This document shows positions 45,084-54,485 of a DNA stretch of 64,000 nucleotides, in pieces (position 1 is the stretch's first letter; every line of letters starts with the position of its first letter). Below the pieces are notes generated by a model that had not been told where the DNA came from, searched no databases, and saw nothing but the letters and a program-made list of their open reading frames with translations. Source of the stretch: Acidobacteriota bacterium. GTDB lineage: Bacteria > Acidobacteriota > Vicinamibacteria > Vicinamibacterales > CAVVIG01. The DNA lies in NCBI GenBank assembly GCA_016195265.1, contig JACPZW010000068.1:1-64000 (forward strand). The letters run 5' to 3'. A program made the translations under genes and the position numbers.

Positions 45084-48065
45084 TCAGAATCCACGGCCCA
45101 GACGGATGTACCACGTCGTCTGATTTGGTGCCGAGCCGCTGCCGTCGCGCCCCCGCGCGACGCCGACCGTCAGTGTGACTGGCAGAAAGTAGCCGGCGAC
45201 GGCGTCCACCGAGAGCTCCGCGCCGAGCGAGACCTTCATGTCGCTCGCGCGGAAGATGTTCGTCCAGGCGTGGCCCGCGTCGGCGAACGCCGCGGCGTGT
45301 ACGGTCTGGAGGAACGCCGGCCAGGTGCCGAGGCCGCGCTGAGGACGCGCAAGCGGAATTCGATACTCCAGGTTCATCAGTGCCGCGTGGGTGCCGCCGA
45401 AGGTGTCGCTGGGAAATCCCCGCATGAGCGTCGTCGGCGCCGTGCCGAAGTCGATCAGGCTCGTGTCCCTCGTTGCGCCGCCCATGAGGAACGTGCGCGC
45501 CACCGACAGATCGCCGCCGACGGCGGCGCCCACCGCACGGACCGCCAGCACCTGATGGGCGCCGAGTCCCGGCACGTACGCGCGGACGTCCGCCGTCACG
45601 CGCGTGGCGTCCGCCGCCGCGCCCAGCTCGTGACGCGTGAGCTCGGCCGTGAAGCCGGCGGCGAGGCCGTCCTCGGAACTGATGGAGTAGCCGTAGCGGT
45701 GCGCCGACGTCCAGGCGCCCGCCATGCGGGCTGACGTCCGATTGCGGGCGACGTTCTGACCGGCCAGCGTGTAGTCGTCTATCGCCCGGATGATCGACAG
45801 CCTTCCCACATACGACTGCCGGACGTGAAGGACCGGAAGCTGGACACCGCCTTCGACCTGCCGCTCGCGCAACGTGATCGGCAGCGGCCGGCCGGTCGCG
45901 CCGTCCAGTCCATTGAAGAACGTCGTTTCCGTCGAAGCGCTCGCAAACGGTGCGAGACGCCACCGGTTATAGAGGTAGAAGAGCTGCCAGTCCGGCACCG
46001 CAGCTCCCGGCGCGAGCGACGCGGCGGGTGCGGAGACGAGCCACGTGGCCGTGGCCGAGTAGAAGTGATAGCCGAGCACGTCGGAGCCGAACACCGATGC
46101 GCCCGCGCGGATCTGGTCGCTCGAGTTCTCGATGACGGGCGACCACGACGTCGGCCGGAGTGTCGGGAGCGGCGAATACGCCCTCGACGTGGGGCCGACC
46201 GTTGTCGACGTGTCCGGAAGGACCTGGGTGTCGGCCCGACCGCCCGCGGATGCCCCCGAGGGTTGGATACGCGTGCCCGCCAGCTCGCTTTGCTGCGGAT
46301 ACGGCAGCGAGAAGAGCTCGATGCCATCGGTCGTGTAGCCGGCAAAGACCAGCGTTTTCCCGTCGGGCGAGACGTCCGGCCACGTCGCGCCTCCGGTGGT
46401 GTGCGTGAGCTGCCGCGTCGTGCCGGATTCGCCGACCGCGATCTCGTACAGGTTGAACGGCGTGTCTTCATGCGCCATGGCGACGACAATGGCGCGCCCG
46501 TCCGGCCGCCATGTGGGCGTGACGACGCGGCCGTTGGAATCGGAGGCGACAACGCGTACGGCTTTCGAGGCGGCGTCCACGAGCACGACCTCCGCCATGG
46601 CGCCGAGCCGATGCCGCTCGACCGCGATCGTCCGTCCATCGGGCGACCACCGCGGCGCGTTGAACTGCGTGTCGGGCTCAGCGATAAGCGTTTTGACTGC
46701 GACGGTCCGCCTGAAGGCGGACCCCACGGCAAAGGGTCCGGTTATCGTGACGTCTGCGGGTCCGGTTGTCGTGGCGTCCGGCTTTAGCCGGACCAGAACG
46801 AGATCGCGCTGGCCGGGCCGGCTCTGGACCGCGACGATCGTCTGCTCGTCCGGCGAGAGGTCCGGCTCGAGCAGGCGCGCTTCGGACGTCAGCTGCTCGA
46901 CGCGTCCCGTCGTGCGCGACAGCTTGTAGAGGTCGCCGTAGTAGCCGGCGTTGCGCTGCAGTTCCACCTGATCGAAGTAGATCGCGTCGCGGCCGATCGC
47001 GGACGTGGTCCCGAGGATGCGCAATGTCAGCGGCTGCGAGCCGCCGCCGTCGAGGCGCAGGCGATTCAGCGTCGGCAGCGAGTGCGGCGTCTGCACCGAG
47101 TACACGATCTCCGGCGGACACGCGGCGCACGCAAAACGGTCGAACCGCGGGCCCGCGACGGTGAACCAATGGCGCGTGAGACGCGTGAGTCCCGGGTCGA
47201 CCGGGACGTCCCCGACGCGGCCGCTGAGCGATGCCTCGTAGTCGCGCCACAAGTCGCCGAGGGATTCGCCGTATATGCGCTTGAAGACGCGCGAGCCGGT
47301 GTACGGCACGCGTCTCGCCGTGGCGCCGGCGAGCGTGGCGAGCGTCGAGGCGCCGAAGCGGTCGGCGAGGTACTGATGGAAACCGAGGCCGTACGCGTAT
47401 GCGCCGAGACCGCCCGGCCAGTCCACCAGACCCCCGCTGACGCGGTCGAGCCGGGCCGGCGCGTGCGCGCGCACGGACTCGTCGACGATGGCGCGGAAGC
47501 TCCCGTCGTGCTCCCGCCCTTTGCCGGTAATGGCGCTCTCTTCGTAGGTCGCCAGGCCCTCGATCTGCCAGACGGGGAGATAGAGATTGGGAAAGACGAA
47601 CGGCTGCCGCCCGAACACGGTTCTCAGGGCGTGCGCCCAGCTTTCGGACCGGTCGAGGTGCGCGATATGCGTGAACTCGTGCGTGAACACGAGCCGCAGC
47701 CAGTCGTCGAGGTTCCCGATGAATTCCGAGCCGGCGGGCCAGACGGCGTTGATGACGATCGTGTCGTACGGGACCGGGGTCGCGCTGCCATTGGGCTGTT
47801 CGGTCTGATCGGCGAGCACGACGTGCGTGAGCGGCGGCGGCCGCACGCCGAGGGGCGTCCGCAGGGCTTGCCAGGCGTCCTCGGCGATGACGGCCAGGCG
47901 GGCCGCGAGGCGATCCTCGCCCTGGTGAAAATAGATGACGAAGTGCGGCGTTCGCAGCGTGCGGAAGCGCAGCGCCGGGTCGAATGGCGGCGCCGCCTCC
48001 GCCGGCGCGGTATGGAGCGCGGCGCTAACGAGCAGCGCGCTGATCAGCCGGCGTCCGGGCGACAT
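45084..48065 (-). CDS. surface protein: peptidase-MA-like N-terminus, TolB-like propeller, outer-membrane barrel
   Basis: A 993-residue exported protein. The N-terminus has a signal peptide and a gluzincin-like HEFTHIAHLDR motif (near residue 130) with a downstream Glu-rich segment (IEGLATYEES), matching the peptidase MA family. A TolB/WD40-like propeller follows (SPDGRTIAVER, WRPDGRAIVVAMA, SPDGKTLVFAGY). The C-terminal third (from about 640) is beta-rich and ends in Phe, like BamA-type barrels. About 40 residues near 418-460 are encoded by unrelated palindromic repeats. The start overlaps the peptide-binding gene by 41 bases. Confidence 0.82.
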   Translation of the reverse strand: MSPGRRLISALLVSAALHTAPAEAAPPFDPALRFRTLRTPHFVIYFHQGEDRLAARLAVIAEDAWQALRTPLGVRPPPLTHVVLADQTEQPNGSATPVPYDTIVINAVWPAGSEFIGNLDDWLRLVFTHEFTHIAHLDRSESWAHALRTVFGRQPFVFPNLYLPVWQIEGLATYEESAITGKGREHDGSFRAIVDESVRAHAPARLDRVSGGLVDWPGGLGAYAYGLGFHQYLADRFGASTLATLAGATARRVPYTGSRVFKRIYGESLGDLWRDYEASLSGRVGDVPVDPGLTRLTRHWFTVAGPRFDRFACAACPPEIVYSVQTPHSLPTLNRLRLDGGGSQPLTLRILGTTSAIGRDAIYFDQVELQRNAGYYGDLYKLSRTTGRVEQLTSEARLLEPDLSPDEQTIVAVQSRPGQRDLVLVRLKPDATTTGPADVTITGPFAVGSAFRRTVAVKTLIAEPDTQFNAPRWSPDGRTIAVERHRLGAMAEVVLVDAASKAVRVVASDSNGRVVTPTWRPDGRAIVVAMAHEDTPFNLYEIAVGESGTTRQLTHTTGGATWPDVSPDGKTLVFAGYTTDGIELFSLPYPQQSELAGTRIQPSGASAGGRADTQVLPDTSTTVGPTSRAYSPLPTLRPTSWSPVIENSSDQIRAGASVFGSDVLGYHFYSATATWLVSAPAASLAPGAAVPDWQLFYLYNRWRLAPFASASTETTFFNGLDGATGRPLPITLRERQVEGGVQLPVLHVRQSYVGRLSIIRAIDDYTLAGQNVARNRTSARMAGAWTSAHRYGYSISSEDGLAAGFTAELTRHELGAAADATRVTADVRAYVPGLGAHQVLAVRAVGAAVGGDLSVARTFLMGGATRDTSLIDFGTAPTTLMRGFPSDTFGGTHAALMNLEYRIPLARPQRGLGTWPAFLQTVHAAAFADAGHAWTNIFRASDMKVSLGAELSVDAVAGYFLPVTLTVGVARGRDGSGSAPNQTTWYIRLGRGF
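46683..46810. repeat. second palindromic repeat family inside a coding region
   Basis: Two hairpins, GGTCCGCC-TGAA-GGCGGACC (46704-46723) and GTCCGGC-TTTA-GCCGGAC (46776-46793), enclose a 24 bp direct repeat (two copies of GGGTCCGGTT-TCGTG-CGTC). All are read in frame in the surface protein as segments VRLKPDAT, TTGPADVTITGP and VGSAFRRTVAV, between two propeller blades. Confidence 0.75.
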
Positions 48066-49641
48066 TTTTCAGGAAGATGAAGTCCAGCGTGGGCAGGAGG
48101 GTGAAACCGGTCAGCGTGCGCTGCGCGACGATGACATTCGTCTTGCACCAGAGGCTGATGTAGGGCACGTCAAGGGCGACCCGCCGCTGGACATCGCTGT
48201 ACATCGCGCGCGCCATGCGCACATCGTCCTGCGCCGCCGCACGGTCGAGTACCTGGTCGATGTAGGCGTCGTGGAAGAAGCCGCGATTGAACCCGTTCGG
48301 CGGCACCTGCGCCGAATGGAACACGCGGCGGAGGATGTCCGGATCCGCCACGGCGCCGCCGACCCATTGCAGCGTGAAGACCTGAAAGTTGCCCTTCAGC
48401 ACGTCGGCGTAGAACGTCGCGAACTCGTAGGTGCGGATGTCGAGTGCGATCCCGACGTCGCGCAGGTTCTGCTGGATGACGGATGACTGCAGCCGGTTGA
48501 ATTCCAGGTTCGAGACTTTCAGCGTCAGGCGGAATCGCACGCCATCGACCGCCGGATGTCCGGCCTCGTCGAGCAGGACGCGCGCCTTCGCGGGATCGTA
48601 TGCGTACGTCGCAACACCGGGCTCGAATGCCCACGACATCGGCGGCAGCATGCCCGCGGCGGGAATCGCCAGCCCGCGCCGGAGGTGCGTGATGATCGCG
48701 TCACGGTCAATCGCGTACGCGATCGCCTGACGGACGCGGACGTCCTGCAGGATCGGGTCGCGCAAATTCACGCCGATGTACTGATAGTCGGTGCCGGCCG
48801 ACTTCACGAGCTGCAGCCGCGGGTCCTGTCCGAGCTGATACACAATATCGGGCGCGAGGTCGTTGATGACGACGTCGATCGTGCCCTTGCGCAGTTCGAG
48901 GCCGCGCATGATGTCGTCCGGCACGACGCGGAGGACGACGCCGTCGTTGGCCGGCCGCCCGCCGAAGTACTCCTTGAACGTCTCGAGCTCGACGCGGTCG
49001 TCCACGACGTTCTTCACGAAGCGATACGGTCCAGTGCCGACGGGATGCTCGCGAAACGCCGGGCCGGCACCGTCAGGCACGATCGGCAGCACGAGCTGCG
49101 CCGGAAACGATCCAAAAGGCTCTTTGAGCGTAAAGACGACGGTGTCGCGATCGCGCGCGTCAACCGCCTGGACCATCCGGTACGCGCCTTTGCGGGGCGA
49201 GAGCAGCTTCGGATCGAGCAGGCTGCGGAACGTGTAGACGACATCGGCCGACGTCAGCTCGTGGCCATCGTGAAACCGCACGCCCCGGCGCAGCGTCGCG
49301 ACCCACGTCGTTGGATCCGGATGGTCGAGCCGTTCCGCGAGATCCGGCACGACCTGCAGGTGTTCGTCGAGGGTCATCAGGTTATTGAAGACGAGCTGCG
49401 AGATCTTGCCGGACACATCGTCGGTGCCGATGCGCGGGTCGAGATTGTTGGGGCCGCTCGTCACGCCGACCACGATGACGTTGGGGTTGTCGGTCGGCCG
49501 GTGGAGGCAGCCGCTCGCGAGGAGCGCGAGTGCGCAGAGCACTGCGGTTGTAGGCCGGGGCCTTTGGACCCGGCACTGCTCAGGCGGGTCCGAAAGGACC
49601 CGCCCTACACCCGCGGGTCTCACGACATCCGCTGGCCTCAC
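48025..49641 (-). CDS. ABC transporter substrate-binding lipoprotein, peptide type (SBP_bac_5)
   Basis: A solute-binding protein of about 500 mature residues. The lipobox is LLASGC, followed by VGVTSGPNNLDPRIGTDDVSGKISQLVFNNL, typical of peptide/nickel-binding DppA/OppA-like proteins, then LRRGVRFHDGHELTSADVVYTF. The start is uncertain. A GTG at 49641 overlaps the mutS stop (GTGA), but then the first 25 or so residues come from a palindromic repeat (49550-49610); the GTG right at LCALALLASGC gives a bare leader. No permease or ATPase genes adjoin, so it may work with an unlinked transporter. Confidence 0.85.
   Translation of the reverse strand: MRPADVVRPAGVGRVLSDPPEQCRVQRPRPTTAVLCALALLASGCLHRPTDNPNVIVVGVTSGPNNLDPRIGTDDVSGKISQLVFNNLMTLDEHLQVVPDLAERLDHPDPTTWVATLRRGVRFHDGHELTSADVVYTFRSLLDPKLLSPRKGAYRMVQAVDARDRDTVVFTLKEPFGSFPAQLVLPIVPDGAGPAFREHPVGTGPYRFVKNVVDDRVELETFKEYFGGRPANDGVVLRVVPDDIMRGLELRKGTIDVVINDLAPDIVYQLGQDPRLQLVKSAGTDYQYIGVNLRDPILQDVRVRQAIAYAIDRDAIITHLRRGLAIPAAGMLPPMSWAFEPGVATYAYDPAKARVLLDEAGHPAVDGVRFRLTLKVSNLEFNRLQSSVIQQNLRDVGIALDIRTYEFATFYADVLKGNFQVFTLQWVGGAVADPDILRRVFHSAQVPPNGFNRGFFHDAYIDQVLDRAAAQDDVRMARAMYSDVQRRVALDVPYISLWCKTNVIVAQRTLTGFTLLPTLDFIFLKNVARTPADQRAAR
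49550..49610. repeat. paired palindromic repeat at the lipoprotein start
   Basis: Two opposed hairpins: TAGGCCGGGGCC-TTT-GGACCCGGC-type (49551-49574) and GGCGGGTCC-GAAA-GGACCCGCC (49583-49604), with outward TGTAG/CTACA arms. This is the same composite design as at 2020 and 41845. It lies where the lipoprotein leader is translated, just after mutS. Confidence 0.8.
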
Positions 49642-52265
49642 TCGTGTGCCTCCCGCTTCAACTCGGCCAGCATCGCGAGCGCTTCGATCGGCGTCATGCG
49701 ATCGAGATCGAGCGCGGTGATCCTGTCGCGCAGACGGGTGTCGGGCGCCCCAGGTTGGAACAAGCCGAGCTGCTGCTGCGGCTCGGACGGCGTCCCGCTG
49801 ACCGACGGCCGCCCGCCGCGCGTCAGCTCGTCGCGTTCGAGCGCGGTCAGGATCTCGCGGGCGCGGTCGATCACGGGCTGTGGCAGCCCGGCGAGGCGCG
49901 CCACCTGAATGCAGTAGCTGCGGTCGGACCGGCCGGGCACGATCTTGCGGAGGAAAATGATGTCGTCCTTCCACTCGCGCGCCGCGACGTGGAAATTCAC
50001 GACGCCCGGCGTCGCGTCCGCCAGATCCGTCAGCTCGTGATAGTGCGTGGCGAACAGCGTCTTGGGCCGCAGGCGCGGATTGGTCGCCAGAAACTCCGCC
50101 ACGGCCCACGCGATGCTCAGGCCGTCGAACGTCGCCGTGCCGCGGCCGATCTCGTCGAGAACGACGAGGCTGCGCGACGTCGCCGTGTGCAGAATGTTCG
50201 CGGTCTCCTGCATCTCGACCATGAACGTCGAGTGCCCCTTGGCGATGTTGTCCGACGCGCCGACGCGGGCGAAGATGCGATCCACGAGCGGCAGCTTGGC
50301 CTCGCGCGCCGGCACGAACGATCCCGCTTGCGCGATGACCGCCAGCAGCGCGGTCTGGCGCAGGTAGGTGGACTTGCCGCCCATGTTCGGGCCGGTGAGG
50401 ATGATCAATTGGGAAGCGGCACCGTTGAGCGTGACGTCGTTCGGCACGAACGGCTCGCCGGCCTCGGCCGTACGGCGCTCGACGACCGGGTGGCGCGACT
50501 CGAGCACCGTCATTTCGTCGCCGTCGTGCATGTGCGGCTTGATGTAGTTGTTGACGGCAGCGTCCTCGGCGAACGTGGCGAGCACGTCGAGCATGGCGAG
50601 CGCGCGCGCCGACGCCTGAATCCGCGGGGACTCGGCGGCGACTGCGGCTCTTAGCGCTTCGAACAGGTCAAGCTCGCGTTCGAGGATCTTCTCGTCGGCG
50701 CCGAGGACCTTCTCTTCGTACTCCTTCAGCGCTGGCGTGATGTAGCGCTCGCCGCCGGCGATCGTCTGCTTGCGATGGTAGTCGGACGGCACCGCGTGGA
50801 GGTTGGACTTCGACACCTCGATGTAGTACCCGAAGACGTGGTTGAAGCGAATCTTGAGCGAGCTGATGCCGGTGCGCGCCCGCTCGCGCTCTTCCATTTC
50901 GGCGATGACCTGCTTCCCCGACCGGCTGATCGTGCGGAGCTCGTCGAGCTCGCGGTCCACGCCGTCGCGGGCGAACCCGCCATCCCTCGCGAGCGCCGGC
51001 GGTTCGTCGATGAGCGTCGCTTCGATGCGGGCCCGCGTGTCCGGAACGTCGTCGAGCTCGGCGACGAGCGAACGAACGAGCGGCGCCTGCAGCTCGCCGA
51101 GGATGGTCCGCACGCGCGGAATGACCCCGAGCGAGTGCTTCAGGCCGACGAGATCGCGCGGGCCGGCGGTGCCGAGAGCGGCGCGCGCGACGAGCCGCTC
51201 GAGATCCTGGACGGCTTTGATGGCGTCGCGGAATTTACCGCGCTCCGTCGTGCGAAAGGCCAGCTCTTCAACGGCGTCGAGCCGATCGCGGATCGGTTCG
51301 AGCGCGACGAGCGGCCGCAGCAGCCATGCGCGGAGCAGCCGACTGCCGCCCGACGTCACCGTGCGATCGAGTTCATCGAGCAGCGACCCGTCGCGACCGC
51401 CCTCGGCGCCTTCCAGTATCTCGAGATGCTTGAGCGTCGTCGGATCGATCAGCAGCGCGTCCGCGCGCTCGCGGAACGTGATCGAGCGGACATGGGCGAG
51501 ATCCACCTTCTGCGTCGACCGCAGGTAGTGCACGAGCGCACCCGCGGCGGAGACGGCGGCGGGCCGCCGGTCGAGGCCGAAGCCCTCGAGACCTCCGGCG
51601 CGCAGCTGATCGAGCAGGGTGCGCCGCGCCGTTTCGAGCTCGAACGTCCATCCGTCGACGGACGTCGTCGGCAGACCCGACGCGATGATCTCGGCGATCT
51701 GCGTCGGCCCGCCCGCATCGCCGCCCGGCGCGACGATCTCGCGCGGCCTGAGGACCGCAAGCTCGTCCGCCAGCGCCTGCCGGCCGTCCGCGCCCGCGTA
51801 CTCGGCCGCGCTGAATTCACCGGTCGAGAGATCGAGCAGCGCCGCGCCCAGCGTGCCGTTCGACGGCGCAATCGCCATCAGGAACGCCGGCTCGCGCGCG
51901 TCGAGATAGTTGGCGTCGGTCAGCGTGCCCGGCGAGACGACGCGGACGACTTCGCGCTTGACGATCCCTTTGGCCTTGCGCGGATCCTCGACCTGATCGC
52001 AGATCGCGACGCGGAAGCCCTTCTTGACGAGCCGCGCGATGTAGCCATCCACCGCGTGGAACGGCACGCCGCACATGGGGATGCCGCCGCCGTTCGAATC
52101 CTTGGCGCGCGACGTCAGCGTGAGATCCAGGGCGCGCGCCGCGACGAGCGCATCTTCGTAGAACATCTCGTAGAAGTCGCCCATCCGGAAGAGAAGGATC
52201 GCGTCGCGATGCTGCTGCTTGGCGTCCAGGTACTGACGCATCGCGGGCGTCGCTGCCGCTGACAT
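49638..52265 (-). CDS. mutS: DNA mismatch repair protein MutS
   Basis: An 875-residue ATPase that recognises mismatches. N-terminal mismatch-binding domain with the Phe-x-Glu motif (GDFYEMFYEDA), connector, lever and clamp domains, then the ABC ATPase: Walker A TGPNMGGKSTYLRQ, the segment STFMVEMQETANIL, Walker B LVVLDEIGRGTATFDG and the final FATHYHEL. Length matches the family (about 860). The stop overlaps a possible GTG start of the lipoprotein gene. Divergent from tsaB, 17 bases between starts. Confidence 0.97.
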   Translation of the reverse strand: MSAAATPAMRQYLDAKQQHRDAILLFRMGDFYEMFYEDALVAARALDLTLTSRAKDSNGGGIPMCGVPFHAVDGYIARLVKKGFRVAICDQVEDPRKAKGIVKREVVRVVSPGTLTDANYLDAREPAFLMAIAPSNGTLGAALLDLSTGEFSAAEYAGADGRQALADELAVLRPREIVAPGGDAGGPTQIAEIIASGLPTTSVDGWTFELETARRTLLDQLRAGGLEGFGLDRRPAAVSAAGALVHYLRSTQKVDLAHVRSITFRERADALLIDPTTLKHLEILEGAEGGRDGSLLDELDRTVTSGGSRLLRAWLLRPLVALEPIRDRLDAVEELAFRTTERGKFRDAIKAVQDLERLVARAALGTAGPRDLVGLKHSLGVIPRVRTILGELQAPLVRSLVAELDDVPDTRARIEATLIDEPPALARDGGFARDGVDRELDELRTISRSGKQVIAEMEERERARTGISSLKIRFNHVFGYYIEVSKSNLHAVPSDYHRKQTIAGGERYITPALKEYEEKVLGADEKILERELDLFEALRAAVAAESPRIQASARALAMLDVLATFAEDAAVNNYIKPHMHDGDEMTVLESRHPVVERRTAEAGEPFVPNDVTLNGAASQLIILTGPNMGGKSTYLRQTALLAVIAQAGSFVPAREAKLPLVDRIFARVGASDNIAKGHSTFMVEMQETANILHTATSRSLVVLDEIGRGTATFDGLSIAWAVAEFLATNPRLRPKTLFATHYHELTDLADATPGVVNFHVAAREWKDDIIFLRKIVPGRSDRSYCIQVARLAGLPQPVIDRAREILTALERDELTRGGRPSVSGTPSEPQQQLGLFQPGAPDTRLRDRITALDLDRMTPIEALAMLAELKREAHE

Positions 52266-52282
52266 ATGCTTAAGTCTAACGC

Positions 52283-53011
52283 ATGAAAGTGCTTGCTCTG
52301 GACACGACGACGCGCGTGGGAAGCGTCGCGCTGGTCGTCGACGATCGCGTCGTCGACGAGCGGACCGGCGACGGGTCGCGCACGCAGACCGAGCGTTTGC
52401 CGGGCGAGATCACCGATCTCCTGGCCTCGCATCGGCTCGCGATCGCGGATGTCGATCTGTTCGCCGTCGCGTCGGGCCCGGGATCGTTCACCGGCCTCCG
52501 CACGGGCATCGCGACGATGCAGGGACTCGCGTTCGTGCGCCGGCGTCCGCTGCTCGGCGTCTCCGCGCTCGATGCGCTCGCGGAGTTGGGCAGCCGTGGG
52601 CTGGCGGAGGGCGCGGGCGTCGCGGTCTGGATGGATGCGCATCGGCATGAAGTGTTCGCCGCCCTGTACCGCGTCGAGGCGGCACCGGGCGGCGCCGCGG
52701 CGAGGCCGGGCAGGCTCGGTGAAGTCGAAGGCGCCACGGTCGGCGCGCCCGACGCGACGCTCACGCGATGGCTCGCCAACGGCGCGCGGGCCGACGTGTT
52801 CATCGGCGAGGGCGCTGTGATGTACGCCGGGGCGATTTCGAAGGGCCTGCGTGCAGCGCGTGTGATGCCAGCGCCGCCGCTGGCCGGCGCGCTCGGGCGG
52901 CTTGCCGCGGCACGCGCGGCGCGCGGCGTGGTCGCGGGTCCGGCGGCGATTCAGCCTCTGTACGTGCGGCGCCCGGACGTCGAGCTGGCGAGGCACGAAA
53001 AAATACGTTGA
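52283..53011 (+). CDS. tsaB: tRNA threonylcarbamoyladenosine synthesis protein TsaB
   Basis: A 242-residue ASKHA-fold protein, the scaffold partner of TsaD in t6A37 modification of tRNAs reading ANN codons. Typical N-terminus MKVLALDTTTRVGSVALV and the conserved VASGPGSFTGLRTGIATMQGLA. It lies before rimI, the common bacterial arrangement. Confidence 0.94.
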   Translation: MKVLALDTTTRVGSVALVVDDRVVDERTGDGSRTQTERLPGEITDLLASHRLAIADVDLFAVASGPGSFTGLRTGIATMQGLAFVRRRPLLGVSALDALAELGSRGLAEGAGVAVWMDAHRHEVFAALYRVEAAPGGAAARPGRLGEVEGATVGAPDATLTRWLANGARADVFIGEGAVMYAGAISKGLRAARVMPAPPLAGALGRLAAARAARGVVAGPAAIQPLYVRRPDVELARHEKIR

Positions 53012-53055
53012 TGCCATCCATCAGCCAAGGGACACTAGGACAGTCCCATTAGCAC
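53012..53055. other. tsaB-rimI spacer with a small hairpin
   Basis: The 44-base gap contains GGGAC-ACTAGGACA-GTCCC, a possible hairpin with a nine-base loop. It may be a dispersed repeat or a weak processing site. Confidence 0.35.
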
Positions 53056-53529
53056 GTGGCCACCTGCCGGATCGAGCTGCTGACGACTGCGGATCAAATC
53101 GACGGCGTGCTGGCAATTGAGCAGGCCTCGTTCACGAACCCGTGGACGCGTGAGATGTACCTGGCCGAGCTCGAGAATCGCGGCGTCTCGTACTGCTTCC
53201 TGGCGCGTGATGCGCGCGGCCAGGCGGTCGGGTTTTGTTCCTTCTGGCGCATTCTCGACGAGCTGCACATCAACAATCTTGCGGTGCTGCCCGATCGCCG
53301 CAGGGCCGGAGTCGGGTCGACGCTGCTGGCGCACGTCCTGTCGGAGGGCGTCAGGCTGGGCGCAGGGCGCGCCACGCTCGAAGTGCGCCGGTCCAACGAG
53401 GCGGCGCGGTTGCTGTACGAGCGATTCGGTTTCACGGTGCGGGGTGTCCGGCAAGCCTACTACACGGGTCCGGTTGAGGACGCGCTGGTCCTGTGGCGCG
53501 AGGGCCTGAGCGACGTCGCGACGTCTTGA
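53056..53529 (+). CDS. rimI: ribosomal protein S18 alanine N-acetyltransferase RimI
   Basis: A 157-residue GNAT acetyltransferase. The acetyl-CoA loop is LPDRRRAGVGSTLLAHVL, preceded by ELHINNLAV; the C-terminus has the RimI-type block EVRRSNEAARLLYERFGF and GVRQAYY. It acetylates the N-terminal Ala of S18. Start GTG 53056. Confidence 0.93.
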   Translation: MATCRIELLTTADQIDGVLAIEQASFTNPWTREMYLAELENRGVSYCFLARDARGQAVGFCSFWRILDELHINNLAVLPDRRRAGVGSTLLAHVLSEGVRLGAGRATLEVRRSNEAARLLYERFGFTVRGVRQAYYTGPVEDALVLWREGLSDVATS

Positions 53530-53581
53530 AACCCACCGGACCTTGTGGTACGTTCCGCAGCAATGACGAAGGAGGTGCAGC

Positions 53582-53812
53582 ATGAATGCGCAGACGCAGG
53601 ATCTGAAGGCGCGGTTGCTCCAGACCGACGGTGAGTACCACGATCTGGCTGCCAAGCACCACGAACTTGAAGATCGCCTGCACCAACTAACCACGAAGCC
53701 CTACCTTTCCGAGCCCGAACAGGTCGAAGAAGTCACCCTCAAGAAACGCAAACTGCAGCTCAAAGACCGGATGGAAGACATCGAGCGCCGCCACCGGCAG
53801 GCGATCGGATAA
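53582..53812 (+). CDS. YdcH-like DUF465 protein
   Basis: A 76-residue, almost wholly helical protein of the YdcH/DUF465 family, with the recurrent block HHELEDRLHQLTTKPYLSEPEQVEE and KKRKLQLKDRMEDIERRHR. Family function is unknown; a helical hairpin or dimer is expected. A strong GGAGG sits eight bases before ATG 53582. It ends one base before the psd start. Confidence 0.87.
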   Translation: MNAQTQDLKARLLQTDGEYHDLAAKHHELEDRLHQLTTKPYLSEPEQVEEVTLKKRKLQLKDRMEDIERRHRQAIG

Positions 53813-53813
53813 A

Positions 53814-54461
53814 TTGCGCCTGGACCGGGCGGGGTGGCCGTTCATCAGCGGCGCCTTGTTCCTCGCGCTCGCATCGGCAGTGGCCGTCGGCTGGGGGCTC
53901 GCGCTCCCGCTGGCGGCGCTGGCCGCGTTCTTCGCGTTCTTCTTCCGCGATCCGTCGCGCACGCCGCCCACTGACGCGCATCTGGTGTTGTCGCCGGCGG
54001 ATGGCCGCGTGCTCGTGGCCGGCGCCGCCAACGCGGACGCCGCGCCCCCGGGCGCGTGGCAGCAGATCAGCATCTTCCTCTCGCCGATGGACGTGCACGT
54101 GAATCGCATCCCCGCGTCCGGACGCGTGACGCGCGTCAGCTACACGCCCGGGAAGTTCCTGCCGGCGTACCGGCCCGACGCGGCAACGGCCAACGAACGC
54201 AGCGAAATCTGGATCGACCACGACGGCCAGGCCGTCGTCGCGCGGCAGATCGTCGGCATCCTGGCCCGCCGCGTGGTGTGCCGCGTGCAATCCGGTGCAG
54301 AGGTGCGTGCCGGCGACCGTTTCGGCATCATGAAGTTCGGCTCGCGCATGGATGTCTTCCTGCCGATCAATGCGACGATCAAGGTCGCCGTGGGGCAGAT
54401 GGTGCGCGGAGGCGAAACGGTCATCGCGGTGTTAGAGTCCAAGGGTGAATCGGGTAGTTGA
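53814..54461 (+). CDS. psd: phosphatidylserine decarboxylase, short type
   Basis: A 215-residue membrane proenzyme that makes phosphatidylethanolamine from phosphatidylserine. A hydrophobic N-terminus (about residues 8-40) is followed by FFRDPSRTPP, VLSPADGRVLVAG, SIFLSPMDVHVNR and the Gly-Ser of FGSRMDVFLP, where self-cleavage creates the pyruvoyl group. Start TTG 53814. pssA follows after 24 bases, so the two consecutive steps are encoded together. Confidence 0.93.
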   Translation: MRLDRAGWPFISGALFLALASAVAVGWGLALPLAALAAFFAFFFRDPSRTPPTDAHLVLSPADGRVLVAGAANADAAPPGAWQQISIFLSPMDVHVNRIPASGRVTRVSYTPGKFLPAYRPDAATANERSEIWIDHDGQAVVARQIVGILARRVVCRVQSGAEVRAGDRFGIMKFGSRMDVFLPINATIKVAVGQMVRGGETVIAVLESKGESGS

Positions 54462-54485
54462 GTAATTGGGTAGTCGGGTAATTGC

